64,000 nucleotides of DNA. Origin: Cosmopolites sordidus (taxonomy: Eukaryota > Arthropoda > Insecta > Coleoptera > Curculionidae). Made by a program: the position numbers and the translations under genes. The notes beneath the pieces are model-generated. The model was not told the origin of the DNA. It saw only the letters and a program-made list of their open reading frames with translations, and did no database searches. Below, one piece after another: positions 10,154 through 24,747 of the stretch (the stretch's first letter is position 1; each line of letters starts with the position of its first letter). The stretch is taken from contig JARFXV010001171.1 in NCBI GenBank assembly GCA_031761425.1, forward strand, positions 186,001 to 250,000, given 5' to 3'.

Positions 10154-12787
10154 TCATACTGGGGCAACGGCCGGCAATGAGGCTGCCGTGGCTCTGATTA
10201 GCGGATTGTCCGAAAGGGACGCCGTCGCTAGGAATTTGTCCAGAAGTCTGGACAGGAATGTCTGAAGCTCTGGTGTGTCAGTTTCCCGATGGATTTGCGC
10301 ATTCCTTACAAACCATGGGGCACCTACTAATGTGCGAAGAACACGTGACTGGAACGATTGCAGAATTGCAATCGACGTTGGGGGGAGGTACGGGAACCAG
10401 GCCTGAGATCCGTAGGTGAGGACGGATCGGACCATGATTTTATACAGGGTTATTCGGATGTTCAGCGAGAGCTTGCTTTTGCCGTTCATTAGGGGGTAAA
10501 GCAGACGAGCCATGGCTCTTGCTTTCCCGGTTACCTTCTTTAGGTGCGGCACCCACGTGAGGGCCTTGTCGAACTCAAGGCCCAGGTAGTGTGCCGATCT
10601 GGCCCATTTGATGGGGACTCCGTAGATGCGGATATTCTGTCTGATTATCGGCTGTCTTCTTGTGAAGAGGACAGCCTGGGTTTTGCTGCGATTTATTGCT
10701 AACCTCCAGTAGGCTAGCCATTTTAGGGCTTTTAACGTCTGCCTTTGGAGCCTGGATGTGATCAGCCAGGTCCCGGGGGCTGACGTATAAAAAGCGGTAT
10801 CGTCAGCATAGAATACAGTCTTTACATGCGGAATTTTAGGAAAGTCCGCCATGTAGACGTTGAAGATTACTGGGGCAAGAGGGGATCCTTGCGGTACTCC
10901 CGCTTCGATTCGCTGGACTGAAGACAAAGTACCATCGACGAGCACTTGGAAAGTGCGTCCAGTCAGGAACGATGCCAATAGCTTGACTAGGTCTGTTGGT
11001 ATACCCAGCCTGAGCATCTTGACTATGAGTCCGAGATGCCAGACTCTGTCGAAGGCTTGCGAGAGGTCTAAGAAGACGGCTCCCGTATGGCGCCTGCCAC
11101 CGAAACCCTGCCTGATTTCCGTCGCGAGCCGTGCCGCCTGGTGGACGGCCGCATGCCCCCTTCGGAAACCGAGCTGTTCGTCCGGCAGTATGTTCTTGTC
11201 GGCAAGAACGAAGTTGAGAGCGTGTAGAATCGCCCTCTCGACGATCTTGCCGAGTGCGCTAAGCAAGCTAATGGGTCTATAGCTACTTGGCTCTCTTGGG
11301 CTTTTTCCTTTTTTCAGGATTACTATGATTTGGGCATGTTTCCATATAGCTGGAAAGTGCTGAAGTCTGAAAGAAGCGTTGACAATATTTGCCAACTGGG
11401 CTATTTGCTTGTTTGGTAGCCGTTTCAGCTGCATCGGAGAGATACGGTCGCGACCAGGAACTTTTCTAGATTTCAAACCTCGGATAATATTGTGTATTAT
11501 CTTCGGCGAGACTATTTGGCTGATCAAGTAGCCAGGATTAGGAGTTCCTTGGTAAGATAGAATTTCTTTCCTAAACTGTTCAACTTTAGTCCTCTTTTCG
11601 GCTGAAGGCCGAAGAGAGGTCATCTGCTTTTGGTAGGTCACGGCGAAGAGCTCCGCTTTTTCCGCCCCCGTGACGGCGTGAGTATCACCCGTCCTCAGGG
11701 GAGGAATCGGCGCTCTCGCCTTTCCCACCAAGTGATTGGCCGTTTTCCAAATCGATCGATCGGCCCTGTCGATTGACGCTAGAAAATCGTCCCATCTGTC
11801 AATCCTGAACTCTCTGAGAGCCTGTAAGGACTCCCTTTTGGCTTCGTTTGCACGTCGCCCGAGCTCAGGGTCGCCAGTCAGTCGATAGCGTCTGTATAGT
11901 CTGTTTTTCAGACGGATCTTCTCTTTTACCTCGGACGGAATGTCTAAGGTGGTCCGAGAAGGGTCCGTCTTGAAGCTAGTAGCCACTTTCGTGGCTTCTA
12001 TTATATCTTTGGTTAGTTTCTCGACCGCATCCTCTAGCTGCTGAACGTTATCAATGCGCGGGTTGGGCCCGCTGTTTTGCAAATGCTCTTGGAATTTGCT
12101 CCAACTGATGTTAGATATCTTTCGCGGTGGGAAGGTGTCCACCTTGGTACCTATGGTTAGAATGACCGGGTAATGATCCGACGTAAGCTCGTGAACAACC
12201 TGGACGGTGCAATGATTCGTTAGATTTCTCACGATGAAGAAATCTAGGAAGCTGTCGAGACGGGATGGTTCGTCCGGGACAAGCAGGTTCAGCCCGTATC
12301 TATCCGCCATAGATAACAGGTCAGCACCCCTCTTGTTTATCCATCTCGAACCCCACACTTGGTTATGAGCGTTATAGTCCCCTCCAATGATGACTGGAGT
12401 GTTGTTAGTCAGGAGCCTGCTCACTTCACCTGAATCGAAGTTGTTGCAGGTTCTCTGATACCATGAAGATAGGTTTACGGGACTACCTTCTAGAGCCACT
12501 TGCACCGACATCACCTCTGAGGAAGTAAAGCCCGTCGGTGGCAAAAGGTTGTGTCTGATTCCTCTCTTGACGAGAATTATCAGGCCACCCTTCGCTCCGC
12601 CGAGACGATCCTCCCTGTAGCAGCAAAAGTTCCTCACTCCGAACCGTTGGCTCGGCTTGAGGAAAGTTTCCTGAATCAGGGCTACGTCGATGCCGTGGTC
12701 TTCCAGAAACGCCGTTAATTCCAACTTTTTCCCGTTCAGGGAGTTGGAATTCCATGTCACGACGCGCAATGAATCTTTATTGTTCAT
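10154..12787 (-). CDS. Jockey ORF2: endonuclease-reverse transcriptase, 877 aa
   Basis: The frame is fully open and encodes the two enzymes used in target-primed reverse transcription. Residues 1-220 form an apurinic-type endonuclease, with VTWNSNSLNGKK, IQETFLKPS, GGDYNAHNQVWGS and TSDHYPVI as metal and catalytic motifs. About 440-720 is the reverse transcriptase: KVPGRDRISP, PISLLSALGKIVERAIL, FLDLSQAFDRVWH, AGVPQGSPLAP and FYADDTAFY (catalytic Asp pair intact). The C-terminal 150 residues are the usual thumb/connector. Length matches Jockey ORF2. The start ATG at 12787 overlaps the end of ORF1 (TAA at 12779-12777), the typical Jockey arrangement for coupled translation. Whether it is expressed is unknown. 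Confidence 0.93.
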   Translation of the reverse strand: MNNKDSLRVVTWNSNSLNGKKLELTAFLEDHGIDVALIQETFLKPSQRFGVRNFCCYREDRLGGAKGGLIILVKRGIRHNLLPPTGFTSSEVMSVQVALEGSPVNLSSWYQRTCNNFDSGEVSRLLTNNTPVIIGGDYNAHNQVWGSRWINKRGADLLSMADRYGLNLLVPDEPSRLDSFLDFFIVRNLTNHCTVQVVHELTSDHYPVILTIGTKVDTFPPRKISNISWSKFQEHLQNSGPNPRIDNVQQLEDAVEKLTKDIIEATKVATSFKTDPSRTTLDIPSEVKEKIRLKNRLYRRYRLTGDPELGRRANEAKRESLQALREFRIDRWDDFLASIDRADRSIWKTANHLVGKARAPIPPLRTGDTHAVTGAEKAELFAVTYQKQMTSLRPSAEKRTKVEQFRKEILSYQGTPNPGYLISQIVSPKIIHNIIRGLKSRKVPGRDRISPMQLKRLPNKQIAQLANIVNASFRLQHFPAIWKHAQIIVILKKGKSPREPSSYRPISLLSALGKIVERAILHALNFVLADKNILPDEQLGFRRGHAAVHQAARLATEIRQGFGGRRHTGAVFLDLSQAFDRVWHLGLIVKMLRLGIPTDLVKLLASFLTGRTFQVLVDGTLSSVQRIEAGVPQGSPLAPVIFNVYMADFPKIPHVKTVFYADDTAFYTSAPGTWLITSRLQRQTLKALKWLAYWRLAINRSKTQAVLFTRRQPIIRQNIRIYGVPIKWARSAHYLGLEFDKALTWVPHLKKVTGKARAMARLLYPLMNGKSKLSLNIRITLYKIMVRSVLTYGSQAWFPYLPPTSIAILQSFQSRVLRTLVGAPWFVRNAQIHRETDTPELQTFLSRLLDKFLATASLSDNPLIRATAASLPAVAPV

Positions 12788-12881
12788 TGGCGGTTTGGTA
12801 CATGGCTAAAGCTGCGTTCAGTTGCTGCTGTACCATGGCAGCCATCTGACGCATCATGTTCTCCATCATTGCGGAGAAGTC
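12777..12881 (-). pseudogene. C-terminal remnant of Jockey ORF1
   Basis: Upstream of ORF2 on the minus strand, a frame reads MMENMMRQMAAMVQQQLNA then ALAMYQTANEQ and a stop, overlapping the ORF2 start by a few bases. It is a Met/Gln-rich helical tail consistent with the end of a Jockey ORF1 (gag-like, RNA-binding) protein. The rest, including any zinc knuckles, is missing because the insertion is 5' truncated at 12881. Confidence 0.65.
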
Positions 12882-13202
12882 CGCCGACCTTCCGTCGGAT
12901 GCAGTATATATGTAGTGTTAGATTTTCTTAGACTGCGTCCAATGAGACAGCAGTAGCTGAGTGTCATCACACACCCAACCGTTGGGTTCCACAATCTCAT
13001 GTGGAACACACAACAACCTGCGACTCCGCCTAAATGAACAACAACCAACAACAAGTGTTTACTAAAAGTGTACTGCTGCCTCATTGGACGCAGTCCATGA
13101 AAATCTAACACTACATATATACTGCATCCGACGGAAGGTCGGCGAAAACATGGGTTATTGGCTGTGGATAGGGTCTCCCTATTCTTGATGATATGGTATA
13201 TT

Positions 13203-13890
13203 TTAACACTACATTTGTTTAAACTATAGTAAAAACCAAAAAGATCGCAACTTATGAATCATCCTAGGGTTCAAAATATGTAGGTATAATTCGATTAATA
13301 TAAAATAATTATCAACTCTATTGTTATTATGTAACAAATAACTGAAATACATCAATATTGAAATAATTACTTTCGTACATGAGATAAAAATTCAAAGTCA
13401 ATTATAAATCTATATTTTTTAATATGGAATTCTATTTATAAAAAATTTACATTTATGAATAGAATGTATGCCTTTAAATATCATTGAGAATCAGTAGTTT
13501 TATTTACAAATTTATTTACAAATTGGCGTTTGGTAAATATTATTATTTACCAAACCAAAATACCAAATATATTACGTATATTTTTTAAGTCCTAATTTAC
13601 TTGGCAGCATTATTAGTAATAGTTTGTTTTCTGGTAATGTTTGTGGTAATGTTTTCTGTAATGTTAGTGGTAATGTTTTCTGGTAATGTTCTGGGTTTGT
13701 TTTCATTAGTAATTCTTGTTTTATTTTATCAGTCTAACGCCAATACTTTTCCTATAAAAGAATACCTTTAAATTTATTTATTTATTGATTTAGTAGCATC
13801 ACCTCTAAATAGTTGACTTTTATTAATATACAAAATTATAATTTTGTATATTAATATTATAAATATACAAAAGTTACTGAAGAAAACACA
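13203..13890. other. AT-rich spacer with local repeats and a perfect palindrome
   Basis: No protein similarity was seen. Between about 13620 and 13715 the motif TGGTAATGTTTTC is repeated imperfectly several times. At 13821-13856 there is a perfect 36-bp palindrome, each arm TATTAATATACAAAATTA. It precedes the small ORF at 13891 by 34 bp. Confidence 0.6.
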
Positions 13891-14019
13891 ATGGTTACAA
13901 TTCAAGAAGTTCCATGTTATCCTCTCCAATTTTTCGTTGATGTTCCTGAAAGTTGGAATGTAGGAGTAGATGGATCAATCATGGAGTTATTTAATAAATT
14001 TGAAATGGATAGAAGTTGA
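13891..14019 (+). CDS. Small ORF (42 aa) related to the 42-47 kb gene family
   Basis: ATG at 13891 opens 42 codons ending at TGA 14017-14019. The product contains FFVDVPESWNVGVDGS followed by IMELFNKFEMD. This aligns with the C-termini at 42590-42660 (MIDVPECWGVAADGS, MMEVFNKIEIKD): about 16 identities over 26 residues, including D-V-P-E-x-W, D-G-S and M-E-x-F-N-K-x-E. The acidic serine-rich N-terminal part of the larger proteins is absent, so this may be a terminal exon or a truncated paralogue. No function is known to me. It is short, but the similarity makes chance unlikely. Confidence 0.6.
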   Translation: MVTIQEVPCYPLQFFVDVPESWNVGVDGSIMELFNKFEMDRS

Positions 14020-14143
14020 GAATCTGGACTAGAATGGGCTGGCAGGCAGAAGAGGACCAGAAAGGAACTTTTTTTGAAGATTTACAGTGGAAATTCATTA
14101 CAAATGTATATAATATAATTTTTTTTTGTTGTATTATGCTTTA

Positions 14144-14146
<3 letters not shown>

Positions 14147-14228
<82 letters not shown>
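14147..14228. repeat. (TA)n microsatellite
   Basis: Uninterrupted TA dinucleotide tract of about 82 bp, lying 130 bp downstream of the small ORF. Confidence 0.95.
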
Positions 14229-14232
<4 letters not shown>

Positions 14233-14349
14233 CATTATCTTTGAGGAAATTTGAATAAAAAAGTTGAAAATATTTTTGTATGATTATTTGGAAATATGAA
14301 TGTAAAATGATTTGAAAATTGTCAACCTATCTAGAGCTATTGTAATGTA

Positions 14350-14352
<3 letters not shown>

Positions 14353-14419
<67 letters not shown>
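14353..14419. repeat. (TA)n microsatellite at 5' edge of RTE-like copy 1
   Basis: Pure TA tract of about 67 bp. It ends exactly where the truncated RTE-like element begins (GACTATCTCT at 14420). Confidence 0.95.
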
Positions 14420-18963
<4,544 letters not shown>

Positions 18964-19159
18964 ATATAATATATTTGTAAAAAGTGTATGTGGTATTTTA
19001 TTTTATAATGGTGTTTTAAATCCCATTACAGCTCCGAAAACATATATTTTTAAACAGTGATATAAAGAAATATACCTGCAACTGCAAAAATTGTAATATA
19101 AGTTGCCTGGATGGTTTTTCTGATATTAAATAATTGATTGATTCGTCCGTTACTTTTTA

Positions 19160-19640
19160 ATCGTTCACAGAGCCTTCTCGATCTCTCTCTCCAATAATGG
19201 TTTTAAAAATGAACTAGATGCTATCAGAAACATTGCTATCAATAATGGATATATAGAGACTGAAATAAACATAAAAGTAATATCTTAAATGAAATAAACC
19301 CTAAAACAGCGGAAAATATATTTTTCGATCTAATTGCAAATATTCTAAAACCAAAGAGGATAAGATTATAGCATTTAAATAGTCACGAATGCAATAGCTG
19401 TTACAAAGGACGGACAGGCAGAAATTTTTAAAATAAGTTCAAAGGACATACAGTTGTTTCTAATCTGAAAAAGAATACATCAAATTTCGCTAACCATTTT
19501 TTAGATATAAACAATCTAGAAATATTACATATATAACAGCAAGGCCAAACATTAGACAGACTAGAAAATATAGAAATCCATAAACATAATAAAGAGCAAA
19601 ATGTAAACCTTCTCAACACACAAATAGATAAGAAATTTTA
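19160..19640 (+). pseudogene. Decayed retroelement C-terminal fragment (PLE-like)
   Basis: The plus strand gives RAFSISLSNNGFKNELDAIR and NIAINNGY, which resembles the end of a Penelope-like RT. Downstream, CNSCYKGRTGR and QTLDRLENIEIHKH-like pieces resemble a GIY-YIG nuclease domain. Frames are heavily broken. The family is different from the PLE at 28985-30860. Assignment is tentative. Confidence 0.4.
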
Positions 19641-19759
19641 CAATGTTAAAACTATTATAAAAATTATATAAAAAAAGGAAAAACCCAGCTAATAATTAGA
19701 TACCTATACAATACAGTCACCATATTTTTGGAAAAAAACCGCTTTTGATGTAAAGTTTA

Positions 19760-20290
19760 TGATACTTATCCATGTTAAAGTAAACCGAATTTTAGTTTGT
19801 ATTCATTTTCAAGCGTCTCGATGAAATTGTTGCCACAAGATGACCGTCATGCCAAATCTTACCAAATAAAGTGATCTAAAACAAAGTTGAAGTGATTTCA
19901 TTCACATAGTTCTCTGATATTATTAAAATATTTGAAATCAAAATACACGACGCCCAGCTGATGGGCTGATAGGCCAGCTGGCATGCGATTTTCGCCTTTT
20001 TGGATTATTGTAGGGCATCTACCCTTCGTCACAGATCACAATCTTATGCAGAAAGTTTTTTCCTTGAATCTGAAGAGCATTAACATAACACCATCAAAAC
20101 ATCTACTCTAATTTTAAGCTGCGAGTTGATAGGGGACTCCATTGACTCGCTTCAGAGTATAATGATTTTTTTCCAGAAATGTTTCCATTTCTTCATCCTC
20201 CAGATTTTTTGGTATTCTCGGACGCTCGCCATCATTTAAGTAAAAATTTCTAGCTCGGAATTGTTGGAACTATGTTTTACAACTAGGAGA
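19760..20290 (-). pseudogene. Mariner transposase remnant
   Basis: Minus-strand frames read ERPRIPKNLEDEEMETFLEK, like the linker between the two mariner HTH motifs, and later AGLSAHQLGVVYFDF, resembling the WWDQLGVVYYELL block that lies before the second catalytic Asp. Large deletions separate the blocks and no catalytic triad remains. Confidence 0.45.
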
Positions 20291-20696
20291 AGAGTAGCAT
20301 GAAAGAGCCAGTTAAAAAAAAAGAAAAAAACACAAATGGGAATAATTAACAACAATATTCTTGGACTTTAACTAATTATAAAAATAATGAAATTCGGCCC
20401 TATCATAACACATAGGCATTGAAAGAGCCAACCAAAGTTTTGAAAATGCCAAGTTTTAATTACAGGATTTGCACCGTAAATTAACAAAAATATTTATTAT
20501 TAGGTATATAAAATGTTTTATAAAATACAAACTCTGGATAAAGTATTTACTTAAATCTAAGAAACTCTCACAAAATTAGCTGTTTGATATTAGTCATTGC
20601 AAACTAACTAGCTATTTTTAAGAACTATTATAATGTTATTTAAAAACATTGATAAAGAAATCTAAATTAAAAACAAAAATAAATAATTCAAAAAAC
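20291..20696. other. Unassigned AT-rich spacer
   Basis: No coding potential or known repeat was recognised. It may contain the 3' non-coding end of the pogo-like element to its right. Confidence 0.3.
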
Positions 20697-22450
20697 TTAA
20701 AAACAGTTTTGGCAAAAATAATGCAATCTCCCTTTTACGCCGCAGGATTCATGTGTCCAACTGCTACAAATGTTGTACCGGTGCCATTCTTGATCGCTGT
20801 TATAATTTTCATTGCACACTATATAATTATTATCTTGTTCTTTTCTTCTTTTATTTTTATCTTTAACTGAAGCCTTGTTTACTTTAATCTGATGTATCTG
20901 AATCTGTATCATTTGTTTTAGATTGCTTAGTAAGCAATTTTAATAGATTTTTTTGTAGTTATTTTCTTCACATTCTTTCTTTGCTGGTTTGCGTTCTTTT
21001 CTGCTATCTTGTCTTTCTCCGGAGTATTCGTTTCGATAACAAATGACATTTTCCAGTTCTTACGAATCGGGTTTTTCTGGGACCTGCCTTTGAAAATGGC
21101 TTAATCATTTGTGGTGATATAACTAATTGCTCTGATGTGCTTGCGACAGAAACGATAGGTGCCAAAGCAGGCGAATATAAAAAACGTCTTAAATTATCTG
21201 AATTGGTAATGAATATGCACAAGACCTGCTTGTGCTCATTCATTACAATTATCAATGGTAGTAGAGGCAAATTCTCTTCGATTTCAGTTAAGTTGCTATT
21301 ATCATTTTCCTTCTTCTCCGAATATGTCCAAATTCAAGGGATAAATATCCGTTTTGAGAAAACCTTGTGTAATATTGTGAGGACTGAAAGCTGATAGATA
21401 TACATCCTTCACAAACTGTCCAATTTGGTAAATGGTCCCCGTTTTACCGGGATTTGACAACATCCACTCATTTATAACAATTCTATACCTACTTTTGAAA
21501 GGCCCATATACTGTGACATCAAGAGGCTGTAGCTTATAGCTACAGTGTGGTGGGAATCTAACTATTGCTACAGAGTTTTCTCTAGCAAATTGAACCACTC
21601 TGATGTTAATAAGCGAACTGTGATTGTCCATAATTATTAATGCCACATTTTTTTACGGCTTCACATCCACTACAAAATGTTTGAGAGCTTTAATAAAATA
21701 TTCTTTATTCATCCATCCAGACATATTTGCCAATCCAAGATCTCCTGGTGGACCATTGGCTAACATAATATCTTTATAATTTATCCGCGAGAAAATAAAT
21801 ATTGGCGGTAAAAAGCCACCAGCTTCATTAATAAAAAACAAAGTTGTCACCAAAGTTTCTCGTTCAGCTGATGTCACTTGTCCGATTTGTTTCGATCATC
21901 TTTCAGCAATAACTTTGGGACAAAAAACGTGCTTACGTTCGTTTTGTTAAAACTAGTTGCTTTGGAAAGTTAAGTACTTTCAGGTTTTCTAACTGCTATT
22001 TCTTTGTGCCGGCTCATAAAGCTTTTCAACCAATCTTCGCTTGCATTTTGAATATCCTTCCATTTATTTGGACAAACAATAGTCGCTTCCGCATAATGAA
22101 ATGCAAGTTTTTTGGCTTCTTGTCTTGTAAGCCCATAGCACATTTTAGATGCAGTTTTCAAGTAATCTGCTAGTAAATCTTCTTGTTCCATAGTAAAAAT
22201 ACGCGTATTACCTATATTAGGATTATGTTTAAAGGCCGATTTGCCAGAATATTTTACCTTCGTGACAATCTTAGCTAAGTAAGCTCTAGAAATATCAAAG
22301 AAATGTGCGGTTTTATTTATAGACTGTCCATTTTCGATCACTTCACTAACAGCTTCTTCTATTATAGATCTATCCATTCTATCTATTCTATCCATTCACG
22401 ATCACTTCACTAACAGCTTCTTCTACTATAGATGCTGCTGTTTCAGATAC
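20697..22450 (-). pseudogene. Pogo-like (DDE_1) transposase with C-terminal zinc finger, broken
   Basis: Minus strand. Frame 22395-21970 holds a Psq-type HTH (IIEEAVSEVIENGQSINKTA) and a CENP-B-type DNA-binding domain (MEQEDLLADYLKTASKMCYG). Frames 21877-21653 and 21646-21302 hold the DDE domain (GGFLPPIFIFSR, PPGDLGLANMSGWMNKEYF, IIMDNHSSLI, FPPHCSYKLQPLDVTVYGPF). The end, 20912-20697, has Cys/His spacing YIVCNEN, HESCG, YFCQNC, resembling the PHD-like C-terminus of some insect pogo-like transposases. Stops separate the blocks, and the first catalytic region is partly missing between 21970 and 21880. A 55-bp stretch near the start (22339-22381 and 22395-22436) is tandemly duplicated. Confidence 0.8.
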
Positions 22451-22708
22451 CATTGTTATCTAAAGTAAAAAAAAAACTGTCTATTTTAATGAAATATCAA
22501 AATATTCGAATTGTAGACATTGAGTCTACACCTTGTTTTTCAGGTTTCAGTTAAACACACTAAGCTCTTATATTATATTTCGTGTTGAAGCGAAACGATG
22601 GCGCTTTAAAATAATTATACGACGGGAAAAATTCTGATTCGAATTAGTTCTGCTGTGGATTAAATCCAGGGACCGGAACTTAAGTTGACGATCTAATTAA
22701 CTAAGAAC
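22451..22708. other. Unassigned spacer
   Basis: No feature was recognised; probably the 5' non-coding flank of the pogo-like remnant. Confidence 0.3.
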
Positions 22709-22860
22709 TAAATTCGAAGAGATTTACCACTAAACACCAAATCACTTTTTGACGGATGTTTCGCTAACTATGTTAGCATAATCATTAGATGACTTAATCA
22801 TGATCGTGATTTGGTGTTTAGTGGTAAATCTCTTCGAGTTTAGTGTTTCACACCGAAGGT
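22709..22860. repeat. Two PLE tails head to head (36-bp inverted ends)
   Basis: The left part, read on the minus strand, has the PLE tail: degenerate CTGATGA, TGCTAACATAGTTAGC hairpin, GAAAC, ATCC, GTC, then GTGATTTGGTGTTTAGTGG. The right part repeats GTGATTTGGTGTTTAGTGG on the plus strand, followed by TAAATCTCTTCGAGTTTAG. The outer ends are inverted copies of about 36 bp. Confidence 0.6.
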
Positions 22861-22994
22861 TCCAATAGAAGAATTGACAATTGTAGAAGTTATAAAAGGT
22901 ACAAAGTGTCTGGTTTAAAACAGCAAGATGAGAGAGAGCCTATTTGTGTTATTGTAGAATAACAAAGGAATGTTCAAATGTGCTATTGGCACCT

Positions 22995-23165
22995 TGAGAG
23001 TGAATCACTAAACTCGAAAAGATTAACTAAAAACCAAATCACTTTATTTATCAGAATATCATTTAATCATCTCCTGATGATGCTAACATGGTTAATAAAA
23101 AGCTAATAGAGGACTTAAAAAATAGTGATTTGATGTTTAGTGGTTCGACTTTAGTACAAAGGAAT
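22995..23165 (+). repeat. PLE tail with hammerhead-like core, degenerate
   Basis: Begins with an inverse AAACTCGAAAAGATTAACTA and later reads CATCTCCTGATGA, TGCTAACATGGTTAAT and AAAAAG on the plus strand, ending in AGTGATTTGATGTTTAGTGG. The CTGATGA box is intact, but the GAAA box and one side of stem II are mutated. Confidence 0.55.
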
Positions 23166-23435
23166 GATTGTTTATGCTTTATCACTTCAAGGTATACTAT
23201 ATAATTCTGATATATCATATCGGTAGACTAATAAATTTAATTTTAAATTTAAAAATCTTTAATTTCATTTATTATAATTTGCTTAGTAATAACATAATTT
23301 GATTTGCTCCTTCGTTATCTTATCATTTCTCATATATTATGTTGGTCCTAACGGAGCTATACAAATATGCTTCATCATTTAATATATCATTTAATTTTTT
23401 TGTAACGCTGTTGTTAAAGAGGTAACATATTTTAT

Positions 23436-23459
23436 CAGTGTATGTGAAAACATACACTG
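23436..23459. other. Perfect 10-bp hairpin with GAAA loop
   Basis: CAGTGTATGT and its exact complement ACATACACTG enclose GAAA. It is isolated in AT-rich DNA with no adjoining gene and no visible T-run that would make it a terminator. Confidence 0.5.
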
Positions 23460-23512
23460 TTCATACATGCATATATTTGTAAAGTAAAAGTGTAACAAAA
23501 AGTTAGACTAAC

Positions 23513-23640
<128 letters not shown>

Positions 23641-23994
23641 ATTATTATTATTCACGTATGGGCCCGGGTGGACCACGCGAAGTACAATTAGAGGCGTTTG
23701 TTGTTCTTAGCCTTCCTTTGCGCCCATACTAATTTCATTCTTTCGCTATGAGCTTTTTTCTTTCGTCAGACCAAGTTGTTCCAGTCTTCCTACATTTTTC
23801 TCTCTGGCCAACCTTCCAAACGTCAACCTTGTGTCTGAAACAGCCTCTATCCTGAATTTCATTTTGTGTAATATTTGCTGATCTTAGGTCCTCTTTAATT
23901 GCAGCAATCCATTTAATTATTTCTACTTTGGCTCTACTCCTATTTTCATAAAATTCGACTATTTGTCTAGTTAGCCTATTTGGATTCATCCGTT

Positions 23995-24747
23995 TTATGT
24001 GTCCGTAAAACTTAAGTCTTCTTTTTTCATATCGCTATGTATATCTGAGTATTGTTTGATTTCTTGGTTTTCTCGAAGTCGGTATGTTGTATTTATTTGT
24101 TTGGGGCCTAGGATTTTTCTTATGATTTTTCTTTCCTTCTTTTCAATGTCCTCGATGTCTCTCTTTCTATTCAAAATGAGCGTTTCTGCCCCATATAGAT
24201 ATTCTGGCTTGATAACTGTGTTGTAATGTCCCAGTTTTGTGTTTTTAGATAGGCATTTTTTGTTGTAAATATTTTGTGTAAGTCTCAATGCCGTTTCCAT
24301 TTTTTGACATCTACTCTTATTGGCCTCTTTTTCCAACCGATTTTCCATGATTATTTCACCCAAATATTTGAATTGAGAGACTCGTCTGATGTTACCATAT
24401 TTTGTTTTTAGAAATGGTGTTCTTAGTCTGTTGCAAGTCATGTATTGTGTCTTTTCAAAGGAAATTTGGAGCCCTATCTTTTCTGCTGTTTCTTTTAGAA
24501 TTTCAATCTGTTTCTGTGTCGTTAATACATTTTGAGCCAAAATTGCTAGATTATCAGCAAACGCCTGACAATCAATTTTGATGTTGGTTTTCCCCAGTTT
24601 AATGGGCTGGTCAATATTCAGGGCCGACTTTTTTTCACGCCACTCCTGTATTACTTTTTCTAGAATACAGTTAAATAAGAGTGGCGAGAGTCCATCCCCT
24701 TGTCTCACTCCAGTTTTAATTTCGAAGGGCTCTGAGATGTCACCCAT
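23995..24747 (-). pseudogene. RT palm/thumb segment of RTE-like copy 3
   Basis: 250 open codons starting within the RT palm: MGDISEPFEIKTGVRQGDGL, SPLLFNCILEKVIQEW, then QAFADNLAILAQ, where the second catalytic Asp of FADD has become Asn. The thumb and connector follow (FKYLGEIIMENRLE, KPEYLYGAETLI). The reading frame is lost at 23995, and the C-terminus continues in another frame to 23735. The damaged catalytic motif makes activity unlikely. Confidence 0.8.

Larger units (their letters stand above)
10009..12881 (-). mobile_element. Jockey-clade LINE, 5' truncated, with 12-bp TSD
   Basis: CGCCGACCTTCC occurs at 9997-10008 and again at 12882-12893, an intact target-site duplication. Between them lies a minus-strand element. 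It contains the end of ORF1, an intact ORF2, about 145 bp of 3' UTR, and a 3' terminus ending in GTAGTAGTA. Base composition is much richer in GC than the surroundings. An intact ORF2 and perfect TSD indicate a recent insertion. The 5' end is truncated inside ORF1, as is usual for LINE insertions. Confidence 0.9.
9936..13202. repeat. Palindromic repeat (family R) split by Jockey insertion
   Basis: Removing 10009-12881 joins 9936-10008 to 12894 and restores one palindromic unit. The left arm begins TATACCATATCATCAAG (9943) and continues through CGCCGACCTTCC to GACTGCGTCCAATGAGACAG near 12955. The right arm at about 13073-13202 is its complement, nearly identical over about 135 bp. The loop contains CCAACCGTTGGGTTCC and CTCATGTGGAAC, also found in the array at 49138-49815. 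The open frame 13111-12866 (minus) is within this repeat and is not believed to be a gene. Confidence 0.8.

Noticed and set aside
10860..11282. 140-codon plus-strand frame
   Set aside because: Antisense to the Jockey reverse transcriptase; the minus-strand frame has all catalytic motifs.
12866..13111. 81-codon minus-strand frame upstream of Jockey ORF2
   Set aside because: Lies inside the palindromic family R repeat and is not the ORF1 frame; other R copies do not conserve it.
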